NCBI RefSeq assembly: GCF_022229005.1
Contig: NZ_JAKKFD010000001.1
Coordinates: forward strand, 124,001 to 188,000
Length of the DNA: 64,000 nt
Reading direction: 5' to 3'
From: Micromonospora trifolii
GTDB lineage: Bacteria; Actinomycetota; Actinomycetes; Mycobacteriales; Micromonosporaceae
A model generated the notes under the pieces. That model was not told the origin of the DNA. It worked only from the letters and a program-made list of their open reading frames with translations, and made no database searches. Below are positions 54,519-62,544 of this stretch, in pieces. Position numbers and translations under genes: made by a program. Positions within the stretch are counted from its first letter, which is position 1; each line of letters opens with the position of its first letter.

Positions 54519-54724
54519 CGGCGGGGCTGTCTCCGGCCGCCTGACGGCGGCCACCGGCACAGGGTTCTCGCACCCTCCGGTTATCCCACCGAACGCCCGG
54601 CAGCGGCGCCGTCGCACGAACCCGTGATCCCGTCCTTCCGCTGGGTCCCGCGCGTGGTGCGACAGCTACACCAATCGATTCGCGCGCGTTGGCTCACCAT
54701 CCATCCTCACCAGGGAGTGATTCG
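54519..54724 (+). promoter_or_regulatory. Attenuator region between leader peptide and rhodanese gene
   Basis: Seventeen bases after the leader stop is a perfect hairpin GGCCGCC-TGAC-GGCGGCC (54535-54552). The following 170 bases contain further G+C-rich pairing segments and the ribosome site AGGGAG before the rhodanese ATG. Such an arrangement suits attenuation or coupling-dependent control, but I could not define alternative structures by eye. Confidence 0.55.
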
Positions 54725-55573
54725 ATGAGTCGCGACACCGCACTCGTTTCGGCCGAGTGGGCCGAGAAGAACCTCGACGCCCCGGGCGTCGTCTTCGTCG
54801 AGGTCGACGAGGACACCTCGGCCTACGAGACCGGCCACATCGCCGGTGCCATCAAGATTGACTGGAGGACCGACCTCCAGGACCAGGTCCGCCGGGACTT
54901 CGTCAACAAGACGCAGTTCGAGGCGCTGCTCTCCGAGCGGGGCATCAGCAACGACGACACCGTCATCCTGTACGGCGGCAACAACAACTGGTTCGCCGCG
55001 TACGCCTACTGGTACTTCAAGCTCTACGGCCACCGTGACGTGAAGCTGCTCGACGGCGGCCGCAAGAAGTGGGAGCTGGACGCCCGTCCGCTCGTCACCG
55101 ACGCGGTGTCCCGCCCGGCGACGCAGTACGTCGCGCAGGAGCCGGACACCTCCATCCGGGCCTTCCGCGACGAGGTCGTCGCGGCGATCGGCACCAAGAA
55201 CCTGGTCGACGTGCGCAGCCCCGACGAATTCGCCGGTCGCCTGCTCGCCCCCGCCCACCTGCCGCAGGAGCAGGCGCAGCGGGCCGGCCACATCCCCACC
55301 GCGATCAGCGTGCCGTGGTCCAAGGCGGCCAACGAGGACGGCACCTTCCGGTCCGACGACGACCTGCGCAAGATCTACGGCGACGCGGGGCTCGACGACG
55401 GCAAGGAGACCATCGCGTACTGCCGGATCGGTGAGCGCTCGTCGCACACCTGGTTCGTGCTCCAGGAGCTGCTGGGTCACCGCAACGTCAAGAACTACGA
55501 CGGCTCCTGGACCGAGTACGGCTCGCTGGTCGGTGTGCCGGTTGCACTCGGCGACGAACCCGGGGAGGCCTGA
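54725..55573 (+). CDS. Thiosulfate sulfurtransferase (rhodanese), CysA/SseA type
   Basis: The 282-residue product has two rhodanese domains; the second carries the active Cys233 in YCRIGERSSHTW. The first has ETGHIAGAIKIDWRTDLQD. It moves sulfane sulfur from thiosulfate to a thiol acceptor. The ATG at 54725 follows AGGGAG. The SseC gene follows after two bases, as with cysA and sseC pairs in mycobacteria. Confidence 0.94.
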   Translation: MSRDTALVSAEWAEKNLDAPGVVFVEVDEDTSAYETGHIAGAIKIDWRTDLQDQVRRDFVNKTQFEALLSERGISNDDTVILYGGNNNWFAAYAYWYFKLYGHRDVKLLDGGRKKWELDARPLVTDAVSRPATQYVAQEPDTSIRAFRDEVVAAIGTKNLVDVRSPDEFAGRLLAPAHLPQEQAQRAGHIPTAISVPWSKAANEDGTFRSDDDLRKIYGDAGLDDGKETIAYCRIGERSSHTWFVLQELLGHRNVKNYDGSWTEYGSLVGVPVALGDEPGEA

Positions 55574-55575
55574 TC

Positions 55576-55896
55576 ATGACTCTTCCCACCGCCGCGGGTT
55601 GCGCCGCCCCGGACCAGGCCGCGCCGCTGCCGGCCAGCCTGGACCTGGAGAAGGAAACCGTCATCACCGGAATCGTCCGCTCCGCCGAGGCCGAGCCGGT
55701 ACCGGGCGCGTACGTCCGGCTGCTCGACTCGACAGGTGAGTTCACCGCCGAGGTGGTCACCTCGGCAGCCGGGCAGTTCCGGTTCTTCGCCGCTCCGGGT
55801 TCCTGGACGCTGCGGGCGTTGTCCCGGCACGGCAACGGTGACACAGCTGTCACTGCCGGCCGGGGCGTCAACGAGGTTGCCGTCACCGTCGCCTGA
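55576..55896 (+). CDS. sseC: SseC-like protein (DUF1416)
   Basis: The 106-residue protein is a single beta-sandwich domain with TVITGIVRSAEAEPVPGAYV and AAGQFRFFAAPGSWTLRALS, the DUF1416 pattern. It is always found with CysA-type rhodaneses in actinomycetes and is thought to belong to sulfur metabolism; its activity is unknown. A rho-independent-like hairpin follows. Confidence 0.92.
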   Translation: MTLPTAAGCAAPDQAAPLPASLDLEKETVITGIVRSAEAEPVPGAYVRLLDSTGEFTAEVVTSAAGQFRFFAAPGSWTLRALSRHGNGDTAVTAGRGVNEVAVTVA

Positions 55897-55910
55897 CCCA
55901 CTGCTCTGAT

Positions 55911-55957
55911 CGACCGGGGCCGGTCGCCCTCCCGGGGGTGGCTGGCCCCGGTCGTTT
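55911..55957 (+). terminator. Terminator after sseC
   Basis: CGACCGGGGCC (55911-55921) pairs with GGCCCCGGTCG (55944-55954) around a loop that can pair further, followed by TTTCTT. Confidence 0.85.
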
Positions 55958-56004
55958 CTTCGCGGCGCGTCGGCACGCCGGGGCGGGTGCCGAAATCCAT
56001 CGGC

Positions 56005-56550
56005 ATGCGTCACTATCTACTGGTGGAATTCAGGGATGAAAGTGGCGGGTCCGACGAAGCGGTCCCCATCGTCCTCTGCGTCGGCACCGACATGTCGATG
56101 CGGGAGCGGGTGCTGAGCCAACTCGACGGGAGCGCCCCGGTGCTCAGCTGTTCCGACCTGACCGAGCTACGCGAGCTGCTGTCGACGCCGACGGGCCCGG
56201 CGCCGGTCGATCCCGCGGTCCTCCCGCTCGCCGAGGCGCGGGGCCTGGTGGAGTGGGATGAGCTGGTCGTCGACCGGGCCGGACAACTGGTGACCTGGCG
56301 CGGCGAGGTGCTCCCGCTGACCCCCACCGAACGGGAGCTGCTCGCGCTGCTCCTCGGCCCACCGCTGGTGGTGTGGAGCTACGAACGGCTCTGCGCCTCC
56401 GCGTTGGATGGCGCGGACACCGCGGCGCTGCAATCCGCCATCAAGCGGCTTCGTCGCAGGCTGCGAGGTTTGCCGGGCGGGCCGCAGGTGCACACCGTAC
56501 GAGGGCTCGGCTACCGGCTCGACCCGCCGGCCCGGCTGAACGACCACTGA
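56005..56550 (+). CDS. OmpR-type winged-helix regulator with degenerate receiver
   Basis: The 181-residue product has a short receiver-like N-terminus (VPIVLCVGTDMSMRERVLSQ) without the aspartate pocket, and a winged-helix domain (LPLTPTERELLALLLGPPLV, then AIKRLRRRLRGLPGG, VHTVRGLGYRL). It should bind DNA but is unlikely to be phosphorylated in the usual way. Start at ATG 56005; an in-frame GTG at 55987 is an alternative. No kinase gene is nearby. The target genes are unknown. Confidence 0.8.
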   Translation: MRHYLLVEFRDESGGSDEAVPIVLCVGTDMSMRERVLSQLDGSAPVLSCSDLTELRELLSTPTGPAPVDPAVLPLAEARGLVEWDELVVDRAGQLVTWRGEVLPLTPTERELLALLLGPPLVVWSYERLCASALDGADTAALQSAIKRLRRRLRGLPGGPQVHTVRGLGYRLDPPARLNDH

Positions 56551-56609
56551 CCGCCGAGGCGACCGCCTCCGCTGCCGGCCCGGCGGCGGGCGCGTGACAC
56601 CATGGCCGG

Positions 56610-57473
56610 GTGAGTGGTGCTGTCCAGACGGGTTGGGCCTCTTCGGCCGGCCCTGCCGCGCCGACACCGGCCCGGTCGCGGCGGCGTTGGCTGCTGGCCG
56701 TGACAGTGGCCTGGGCCGTGCTGCTGGCCGGGCTCACCTGGATATCGGTGCGGAACGACCCGCCGACAGTGCGCGAACAGCGTTCCCTCGACCAGGCCGG
56801 CCCGGTGGTCGACCGGGCTGTCGGCGAGTTGGCTCGCGCGGCCGGTGCGGGCGGTCTGCTGGAACTGGGCCCGGCGCGGGTCGCGTCCGGCTGCCGGGTC
56901 ACCCCGTTCGAGGACGGGGCGAGGCTACGACGCGAGGTCGGCGTGCTCGCGGCCACCGGTGACGAGCGGGCAGTGCTGGCCGGCATCGCCGACCGGCTGC
57001 CGGCGAGCTGGCGGGCCGGGGTCGGGCCCGGGGTGGACGGCCCCGAGCTGCGCGCCGACGCCGGAGACTTCGTGGCCGTCGAGGGTCGGCCGACGGTCGA
57101 CGGTCGGGTGCGACTGGTCGTCGACACCGGTTGCCGGCCGGTCGGCGCCGGCTACACGCCGTCCCCGGCCACCGCTGCCGGCCCGGAGACCGCCGCGCTG
57201 ACCGCCGCGCTGAGGGCCCTCGACCGGCCGGGCGACACCGCGTCGGAGCTGGTCACCGCGCCCTGCCCGGGAGGCGGGCTCGCCCGTACCGCGTGGTCCG
57301 CGAACGGTCCCGGCCCGGCCGCCTCGACGGCCGCACTCGCCCCGCTGGCCGGCAACGCCCCACTGCTGGACCAACCCCCGGTGTACGCGTACCGCAGCGG
57401 TGCCGTCACGGTGCTGGCCGAGATCAGCCCGGACGCCACCCGACTGGCCGCCACCGTCGGCTGCCCGAGCTGA
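56610..57473 (+). CDS. Single-anchor secreted protein, unknown function
   Basis: The 287-residue product has a basic N-terminus and one anchor helix (about 27-46: WLLAVTVAWAVLLAGLTWIS), then an Ala/Gly/Pro-rich extracytoplasmic domain with four cysteines (SGCRVTP, DTGCRPVG, APCPGGG, VGCPS) that may form two disulfides. I do not recognise a family. The GTG start lies six bases after CACCAT. It converges on the debranching enzyme gene. Confidence 0.72.
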   Translation: MSGAVQTGWASSAGPAAPTPARSRRRWLLAVTVAWAVLLAGLTWISVRNDPPTVREQRSLDQAGPVVDRAVGELARAAGAGGLLELGPARVASGCRVTPFEDGARLRREVGVLAATGDERAVLAGIADRLPASWRAGVGPGVDGPELRADAGDFVAVEGRPTVDGRVRLVVDTGCRPVGAGYTPSPATAAGPETAALTAALRALDRPGDTASELVTAPCPGGGLARTAWSANGPGPAASTAALAPLAGNAPLLDQPPVYAYRSGAVTVLAEISPDATRLAATVGCPS

Positions 57474-57492
57474 GCCGGGCAGTCCGCTCGGG

Positions 57493-59547
57493 TCAGCCGT
57501 CGCCCGGCTGGTCCTCCGGGCCACGGCTGCGGCCCAACGCGTCGACCATGCCCCACCGGCCGGGGATGTCCAGCAGCTCGACCCGGCCCATCCCCGGTGG
57601 CACGGCCGGGTCGATGATCAGGTGCTCGCCCTGCGGCTCCAACCCGAGCATCACCCGCAGCAGCAGCAGCGGGGTGCCGGTCGACCAGGCCTGCGGGCTG
57701 CACGCGGTCGGGTACTCCACCGGGTAGTCGGTGAGGTCGCGGGCGTAGCCGGCGAACGCCTCCGGCAGCCGACCCTCGAAGTACCGGGACGCCGCCAACA
57801 TCGTGTCGCAGATCAACCCGGCCTCCTCCCGGAAGCCGTACCGCCACAACCCCCAGGCGATGATCGAGTTGTCGAACGGCCAGACCGTGCCCACGTGGTA
57901 GCCGATCGGGTTGTACCGTCCCTCGTCCGTGGCGAGCGTCCGCACCCCCCAGCCGGAGAACAAGCGGGGCCCGAGCAGATGCTCGACCACCTTGCCGGCG
58001 CGCGACTCGTCCACGATGCCGCTCCACAGCAGGTGCCCGATGTTCGAGGTCAGCGCGTCCACCTGCCGGCCGTCGGCGTCCAACGCGAGCGCGTAGTGCT
58101 CGCGGTCGGGGATCCAGAAGTCGCTGTCGAACCGCCGTTTGAGGTCGGCGGCCTGCCGCTCCAACTCGTCGGCGTACTCCGGGTCGTTCCAGAACTTCCG
58201 GGCCAGCCGGGCCGCCCGGATCTTCGCGTCGTACGCGTAGCCCTGCAGCTCGCAGGTGGCCCGGGGGAAGCCGGGCAGCTGACCGTCGGCGTACGAGATG
58301 GCGTCCCAGGAGTCCTTCCAGCACTGGTTCTGCAGACCGCTCTCCGGGTTGCGGGTCTGGTACCAGAGGTAGCCGGTGCCGAGCAGGTCACCGTAGGTGT
58401 CGATCCACTGCAACGCCGCGCGGACCTGCGGTTCCAGCTTGCGGACGAGCGCGGCGTCGCCTGTCCACCGCTCGTACTCGTCGATCAGGATGATGAACAG
58501 GGGCGTCGAGTCGGCCGACCCGTAGTACGGCGAGTGCGGCTGCTCCTCGAAGCCGGCGGTCTCGCCGTACCGCAGCTCGTGCAGGATCTTGCCGGGTTCC
58601 TCGTCCCGGAAGTCGTCCACCCGGTGCCCCTGCAGTCCGGCCAACATCAGGATGGTCGGCGGGACCAGCTCCGGCAGGAACGGCAGCACCTGCAACGAGG
58701 TGATGATGCTGTCCCGGCCGAACAGGGTCATGAACCAGGGCAGCCCCGCGGCGATCAGCCGTACGCCCAGGGCGATCGACTCGTAGCGCAGTGCGGCCAG
58801 GTCGTTGAGGCTGCGCCGGTACGCCCCGGCCAGCGGCTCGCAGTCGCAGCCGAGCTTCGGCGCCCGGTCGATCAGCTCCTGCTGCTCGGCCCGGATGGCG
58901 TCCGCGCTGCGGCTGCCGCCATACGGGAGGGTGGCCCGGATGTCTTCGCCCCGGGCACCGTAGACGACGCTGGACACGTGCAGCCGGGTGGTCCACCTGC
59001 CGTTGCGGGCTACCCGGATCCGGAAGGTCATTCCGGTCTCGTCGACCTGGCCCGGCGCTGTGGTGCTGACCACCGTCTCCCGGTGGAACGCTTCCCGCCG
59101 GTAGGTCAGTCGCAGCTCGTTCTCGGCGACCGTGACTGTGGTGCGGCCCCGCTTCTGTCGAGAGTCCTTGATTTCGAACAGGTCGGCGAAGTCGGCCCCG
59201 ATCTCGATCCGGAGGGTGCACTCGACCTCCGCGCCGAGGTGGTTCAGCACTGTCAGCTCCTCCTCGAAGCTGCCCACTATCGCCCGGCTGCGGATCACCG
59301 ACGCCTTGGCGTCCAGGTAGTGCGTGGGTTCGCCGGGGGCGAGGAAGAACTTGGTGCGGTACGACTCGGCGTCGTCGACGGAGAGGGCGTGCAGCCGTTC
59401 GCCGTCCAGGGTGAGCACCCAGGTGGACAGGAAGCGGGTGTCGAAGGAGAACAGCCCGGTGGGGAAGTCGTAGGACGGTTCGATGTCCCCCCGCCGGTCG
59501 CTGACCAGGAAGGTGTTGCCGTCCAGGATGCTGACGAGGTCCTTCAC
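57493..59547 (-). CDS. Glycogen debranching enzyme-like amylo-alpha-1,6-glucosidase
   Basis: The 684-residue product has an N-terminal beta domain (SILDGNTFLVSDRRGDIEP) and a C-terminal alpha/alpha toroid with MTLFGRDSIITSLQVLPFLP, CWKDSWDAISYADGQ and YHVGTVWPFDNSIIAWGLWR, as in bacterial amylo-1,6-glucosidase/GDE_C proteins. It should trim alpha-1,6 glucosidic bonds or related storage glucans. Its ATG overlaps the stop of the SCP2-like gene by four bases, so the two are coupled. Confidence 0.9.
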   Translation of the reverse strand: MKDLVSILDGNTFLVSDRRGDIEPSYDFPTGLFSFDTRFLSTWVLTLDGERLHALSVDDAESYRTKFFLAPGEPTHYLDAKASVIRSRAIVGSFEEELTVLNHLGAEVECTLRIEIGADFADLFEIKDSRQKRGRTTVTVAENELRLTYRREAFHRETVVSTTAPGQVDETGMTFRIRVARNGRWTTRLHVSSVVYGARGEDIRATLPYGGSRSADAIRAEQQELIDRAPKLGCDCEPLAGAYRRSLNDLAALRYESIALGVRLIAAGLPWFMTLFGRDSIITSLQVLPFLPELVPPTILMLAGLQGHRVDDFRDEEPGKILHELRYGETAGFEEQPHSPYYGSADSTPLFIILIDEYERWTGDAALVRKLEPQVRAALQWIDTYGDLLGTGYLWYQTRNPESGLQNQCWKDSWDAISYADGQLPGFPRATCELQGYAYDAKIRAARLARKFWNDPEYADELERQAADLKRRFDSDFWIPDREHYALALDADGRQVDALTSNIGHLLWSGIVDESRAGKVVEHLLGPRLFSGWGVRTLATDEGRYNPIGYHVGTVWPFDNSIIAWGLWRYGFREEAGLICDTMLAASRYFEGRLPEAFAGYARDLTDYPVEYPTACSPQAWSTGTPLLLLRVMLGLEPQGEHLIIDPAVPPGMGRVELLDIPGRWGMVDALGRSRGPEDQPGDG

Positions 59548-59924
59548 CGAAGTCGCCCGGCTGCTCGGCGGGCCGTTTCGCGGGGGTCGCGGGTGCCGGG
59601 CGGGTTCGGGAAGAATCGGCGAAAGGCCAGGAAGAGCACCACGTTCCCGCTGAACGTGCTCTCGTTGCGCAGCACCGCCGCGACCCCCTGGGCCTCACCG
59701 GCGATCAGTCGGTCGAAGAGGGCGGCGCTGCTGTACCAGATCGCGTCGGCCGGGCCACGCCCTCGGCTGACCTGCACCGACCCGGGTCGCATCCGGACCA
59801 GCCAGTGTTCGGTGCTGTGGTCGTCGCCGAGGTCGATCTGGAGGGTGCCGTCGGCCAGGCCGCCCAGGACGTCGGGTGCGCGCGACGGCAGCGCTTCGAA
59901 GAATCTCTCCGCCGCCTCGGTCAC
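59544..59924 (-). CDS. SCP2 sterol-binding-like domain protein
   Basis: The 126-residue product is a single SCP2-type domain: RFFEALPSRAPDVLGGLADG, IDLGDDHSTEHWLVRM and DAIWYSSAALFDRLIAGEAQ. Bacterial members bind hydrophobic ligands in a tunnel. The GTG at 59924 stands six bases after TACGAT, a leaderless arrangement. Coupling to the debranching enzyme gene is a conserved-looking pairing whose meaning is unknown. Confidence 0.83.
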   Translation of the reverse strand: MTEAAERFFEALPSRAPDVLGGLADGTLQIDLGDDHSTEHWLVRMRPGSVQVSRGRGPADAIWYSSAALFDRLIAGEAQGVAAVLRNESTFSGNVVLFLAFRRFFPNPPGTRDPRETARRAAGRLR

Positions 59925-60003
59925 ATCCGAATCGTAGGCAGCCGTCCGAGATGTCGGGTCGGTATCGGCACTCCGCTCGGATCGACCCACCGCCGCCGTG
60001 CGG

Positions 60004-60366
60004 TCAGTAGACGAGCGCCTGCGCGCCCTCGGCCAACGCCTCCTCGACGAAGACCGCGGCACCGGCGATCCGGACCCCGGGGAGTACGTCGTCCGGGCCG
60101 ATCTCCCGGCGGGCCGCGCACTGCGTGCAGGCGGTCACCCGACCGCTGGTCAGGATGACGTGCAACAGCTCGGCCAGGGGCGCGGAGTGCGGCAGGTCGA
60201 ACTGCTGGGCGCGACCGGGCAGCGCGAACCAGGTGGACTCACCGGTCAGCCAGAGTGAGACGTCCACCCCGGCCGCTACCGCCGTCGCGGCGACGGTGAA
60301 TGCCTGCGCGCACCGCTCCGGGGCGTCCGCCCCTGCGGTGGCCTTGACGACGAGAGTGCGGGCCAT
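60004..60366 (-). CDS. DsrE-family protein
   Basis: The 120-residue product starts with RTLVVKATAGADAPERCAQA, the beta-alpha start of DsrE/F-like folds, and holds ACTQCAARREIG, where one cysteine is at the place of the sulfur-carrying Cys of DsrE/TusD. It may handle sulfane sulfur. TATGCT seven bases before the ATG suggests a leaderless transcript, and this -10 overlaps that of the diverging small gene. Confidence 0.83.
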   Translation of the reverse strand: MARTLVVKATAGADAPERCAQAFTVAATAVAAGVDVSLWLTGESTWFALPGRAQQFDLPHSAPLAELLHVILTSGRVTACTQCAARREIGPDDVLPGVRIAGAAVFVEEALAEGAQALVY

Positions 60367-60390
60367 GTGGCCCAGCATAGGATGGCCGGG

Positions 60391-60495
60391 ATGGTTACCG
60401 AGATCGGGTTTGTCAGCCTGCTGGTCGCTGGCCTGGGCGGGCTCGCCGGTGGCCTGGTCTACCTTGCCGTACGCATTTCGAGAGGACGTTGGTGA
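60391..60495 (+). CDS. Very small membrane protein, 34 residues
   Basis: The frame MVTEIGFVSLLVAGLGGLAG continues to a VYLAVRISRGRW end: one membrane helix with a GLGG packing motif and a basic tail. TAGGAT ends seven bases before the ATG. Composition and the well-placed -10 support expression. It precedes the nitrobindin gene on the same strand. Function unknown. Confidence 0.65.
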   Translation: MVTEIGFVSLLVAGLGGLAGGLVYLAVRISRGRW

Positions 60496-60559
60496 CGCTG
60501 GTGAGCGCGAGGAGTGAGCCGGGCCTGCGAGCCCCGCAGTCGCGAACGAAGGTGTCAGA

Positions 60560-61147
60560 GTGAGCGAGAACCCGCTGCAGCCGCCGTGGCTGAACGCGCC
60601 GCCGGTCGAGGAGTACCCGTTCGAGGAGAGCCACGACCTGCGGGTCGGGCCGAAGTTGCACCCCGCGCTGGATGCCCTGCTGCCGTACATCGGTCTGTGG
60701 CGCGGCCGGGGCAAGGGCGGTTTCCCCACCATCGAGGATTTCGACTACGCGCAGGAAATCCGGATCAGCCACGACGGCCGACCGTTCCTGCACTACGAGT
60801 CGCGTGCCTGGATCCTCGACGAGGAGAGCAAGCCGGTCCGTCCGGCCGGGCGCGAGGTGGGCTGGTGGCGGCCGGTGCTGGTGGATGGGCGGGCGACCGA
60901 CGAGCTGGAGGCGCTGCTGACCACCCCGACCGGGGTGATGGAGCTGCACCTGGGCAAGCGCACCGGCACGCAGCTCGAGTTCGCCACCGACGCGGTGATC
61001 CGGACTCCGACCGCCAAGGACGTCACCGGCGGGCACCGGCTCTTCGGCATCGTCGAGGGTGCGTTGCTCTACGCCCAGGAGATGGCCGCCATGGGGCACG
61101 GGCTCAGCCCGCACCTCTCGGCCCGACTCGTCCGGGTCGGCGGCTGA
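60560..61147 (+). CDS. Nitrobindin-like heme-binding FABP-family protein
   Basis: The 195-residue product is a ten-stranded barrel of the nitrobindin type. GLWRGRGKGGFPTIEDFDY contains the GxWxGxG motif, and HGLSPHLSARL near the C-terminus supplies the expected heme ligand histidine. Such proteins bind ferric heme and can isomerise peroxynitrite. GTG start at 60560. Confidence 0.9.
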   Translation: MSENPLQPPWLNAPPVEEYPFEESHDLRVGPKLHPALDALLPYIGLWRGRGKGGFPTIEDFDYAQEIRISHDGRPFLHYESRAWILDEESKPVRPAGREVGWWRPVLVDGRATDELEALLTTPTGVMELHLGKRTGTQLEFATDAVIRTPTAKDVTGGHRLFGIVEGALLYAQEMAAMGHGLSPHLSARLVRVGG

Positions 61148-61167
61148 CCTCGCCGGTCGGCGGCTGG

Positions 61168-62046
61168 TCAGACGGGGAAACCCAGCACTGCCTGTAGGAC
61201 GGGGGTACGCGGGCAGCGAGCCCGGCGTACCCCGTCGAGCGTGTGGACCTCGGCGGCTCCGCGCAGTGACGAGGTGAACCACACGCCGGCCGCCGCGTGC
61301 AGTTCGGCGGTGCTGACCATCCGCTCGGCGGCGTGCAGGCCCAGCTCGCTCGCGTGGGCGAGCAGCCAGGCCGCTGTGGTGCCGGCGAGGATGCCGGTGC
61401 TGGCGGCCGGCACCGCGCAGAGCGTGTCGTCGGTGAGCCACACCACATTGGCGGTGGGTCCCTCCAGCGCGTACCCGTCGGAGGAGATCCAGAGCACGTC
61501 GTCCACGCCGGCCCGGCGGGCCCAGCGGCGGGCGGCGCTGTTGACCGCGTACGACGTGGACTTGATGCCGGCCGGCAGCCAGGTCAGCCCGCTGCGGGCG
61601 GCGGCGGGGATGCCCAGCGGCAGGGTGGCCACGGTGATTCCGTCCCGCCGGGCAGCCCGGGAGGCCGCCGGCACCGGGGCCAGCGTGGCGTAGATCGTGG
61701 GCGGGCCGCCGGCCTCCGGGCCTCGGGTGCAGACCAACCGAAGTGCCCCCTCCACAGCCGCTGGCCAGCCTGTTCGCACCTCGTCCAGCAGGCCGATCAG
61801 CGCGGCGGTGGGGGGCAGTGACAGCTCGACGGCGGCCGCCGCCGTGGCCAGGCGGGCCAGGTGTTCGTCGCGCAGCCACGGCTGGCCGTCGCGCAGGTGC
61901 ATGGTCTCGAACAGGCCGTCGCCGTGCAGCACCCCGAGGTCGTCACCGCGGAGCACCGGGTCGCCCTGCGACACCGGGCCACGCCCCAGGACGGCGATCC
62001 GCGCGGTCGGGTCGGCCGCGTTCTTCCCGACGGACGACCTCACCAT
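61168..62046 (-). CDS. pabC: Class IV aminotransferase, probable aminodeoxychorismate lyase
   Basis: The 292-residue product has the fold-type IV core: GLHGDGLFETM-like VLHGDGLFETMHLRDGQPW, the PLP lysine in GIKSTSYAVNSAARRWA and EGPTANVVWLTDD. Length and the LFE(T)M start fit PabC, which releases p-aminobenzoate for folate; a D-amino-acid or branched-chain aminotransferase is possible. It diverges from the Fur-family gene. Confidence 0.83.
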   Translation of the reverse strand: MVRSSVGKNAADPTARIAVLGRGPVSQGDPVLRGDDLGVLHGDGLFETMHLRDGQPWLRDEHLARLATAAAAVELSLPPTAALIGLLDEVRTGWPAAVEGALRLVCTRGPEAGGPPTIYATLAPVPAASRAARRDGITVATLPLGIPAAARSGLTWLPAGIKSTSYAVNSAARRWARRAGVDDVLWISSDGYALEGPTANVVWLTDDTLCAVPAASTGILAGTTAAWLLAHASELGLHAAERMVSTAELHAAAGVWFTSSLRGAAEVHTLDGVRRARCPRTPVLQAVLGFPV

Positions 62047-62115
62047 GACCGTCGAGCGTAGCGGTGATCGATCGCGGTGCGGGGAACAGCCTGGTGGCCG
62101 AACTATGATCGGAGG

Positions 62116-62544
62116 GTGTCCGAATCCTCCCTCGCGGAAATGCTGCGGGCCCGTGGGCTGCGGCTGACGGCCCAGCGGCAGCTCGTCCTCCAGGCGGTGC
62201 TCGATCTGGGCCACGCCACCCCGGAGCAGGTGCACACCGCGGTCCGGGAGGTCGCCGCCGGCGTCAACATCACCACCATCTACCGCACGCTTGAGCTGCT
62301 GGAACGGCTCGGTCTGGTCACCCACACGCACCTGTCGCACGGCTCACCGACCTATCACGCCGCCGGTGAACACCAACACGTCCATCTGGTCTGCCGGGAG
62401 TGTGGCGCGATCGACGAGATCGATCCGGAGCTGCTCCGCCCCCTCGCCGACCAGTTGGCCGCGCAGCGCGGGTTCCGGGTGGACATCGGGCACGTGTCAC
62501 TCTTCGGCGTCTGCGTACGCTGCGAGAACGGGGACGAGAAATGA
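62116..62544 (+). CDS. Fur-family metal-responsive repressor
   Basis: The 142-residue product has a winged helix (LRLTAQRQLVLQAVLDLGHA, ITTIYRTLELLERLGLV) and metal ligands HQHVHLVCREC (Cys93, Cys96) with CVRC at the C-terminal end. It may sense zinc (Zur), iron or peroxide; the pattern does not decide which. TATGAT six bases before the GTG indicates a leaderless mRNA. The ygfZ gene starts inside its stop codon. Confidence 0.92.
   Translation: MSESSLAEMLRARGLRLTAQRQLVLQAVLDLGHATPEQVHTAVREVAAGVNITTIYRTLELLERLGLVTHTHLSHGSPTYHAAGEHQHVHLVCRECGAIDEIDPELLRPLADQLAAQRGFRVDIGHVSLFGVCVRCENGDEK

Noticed and set aside
57400-59937. Long open frame antisense to the debranching enzyme
   Set aside because: Composition is that of a shadow frame; the opposite strand encodes a complete known enzyme.
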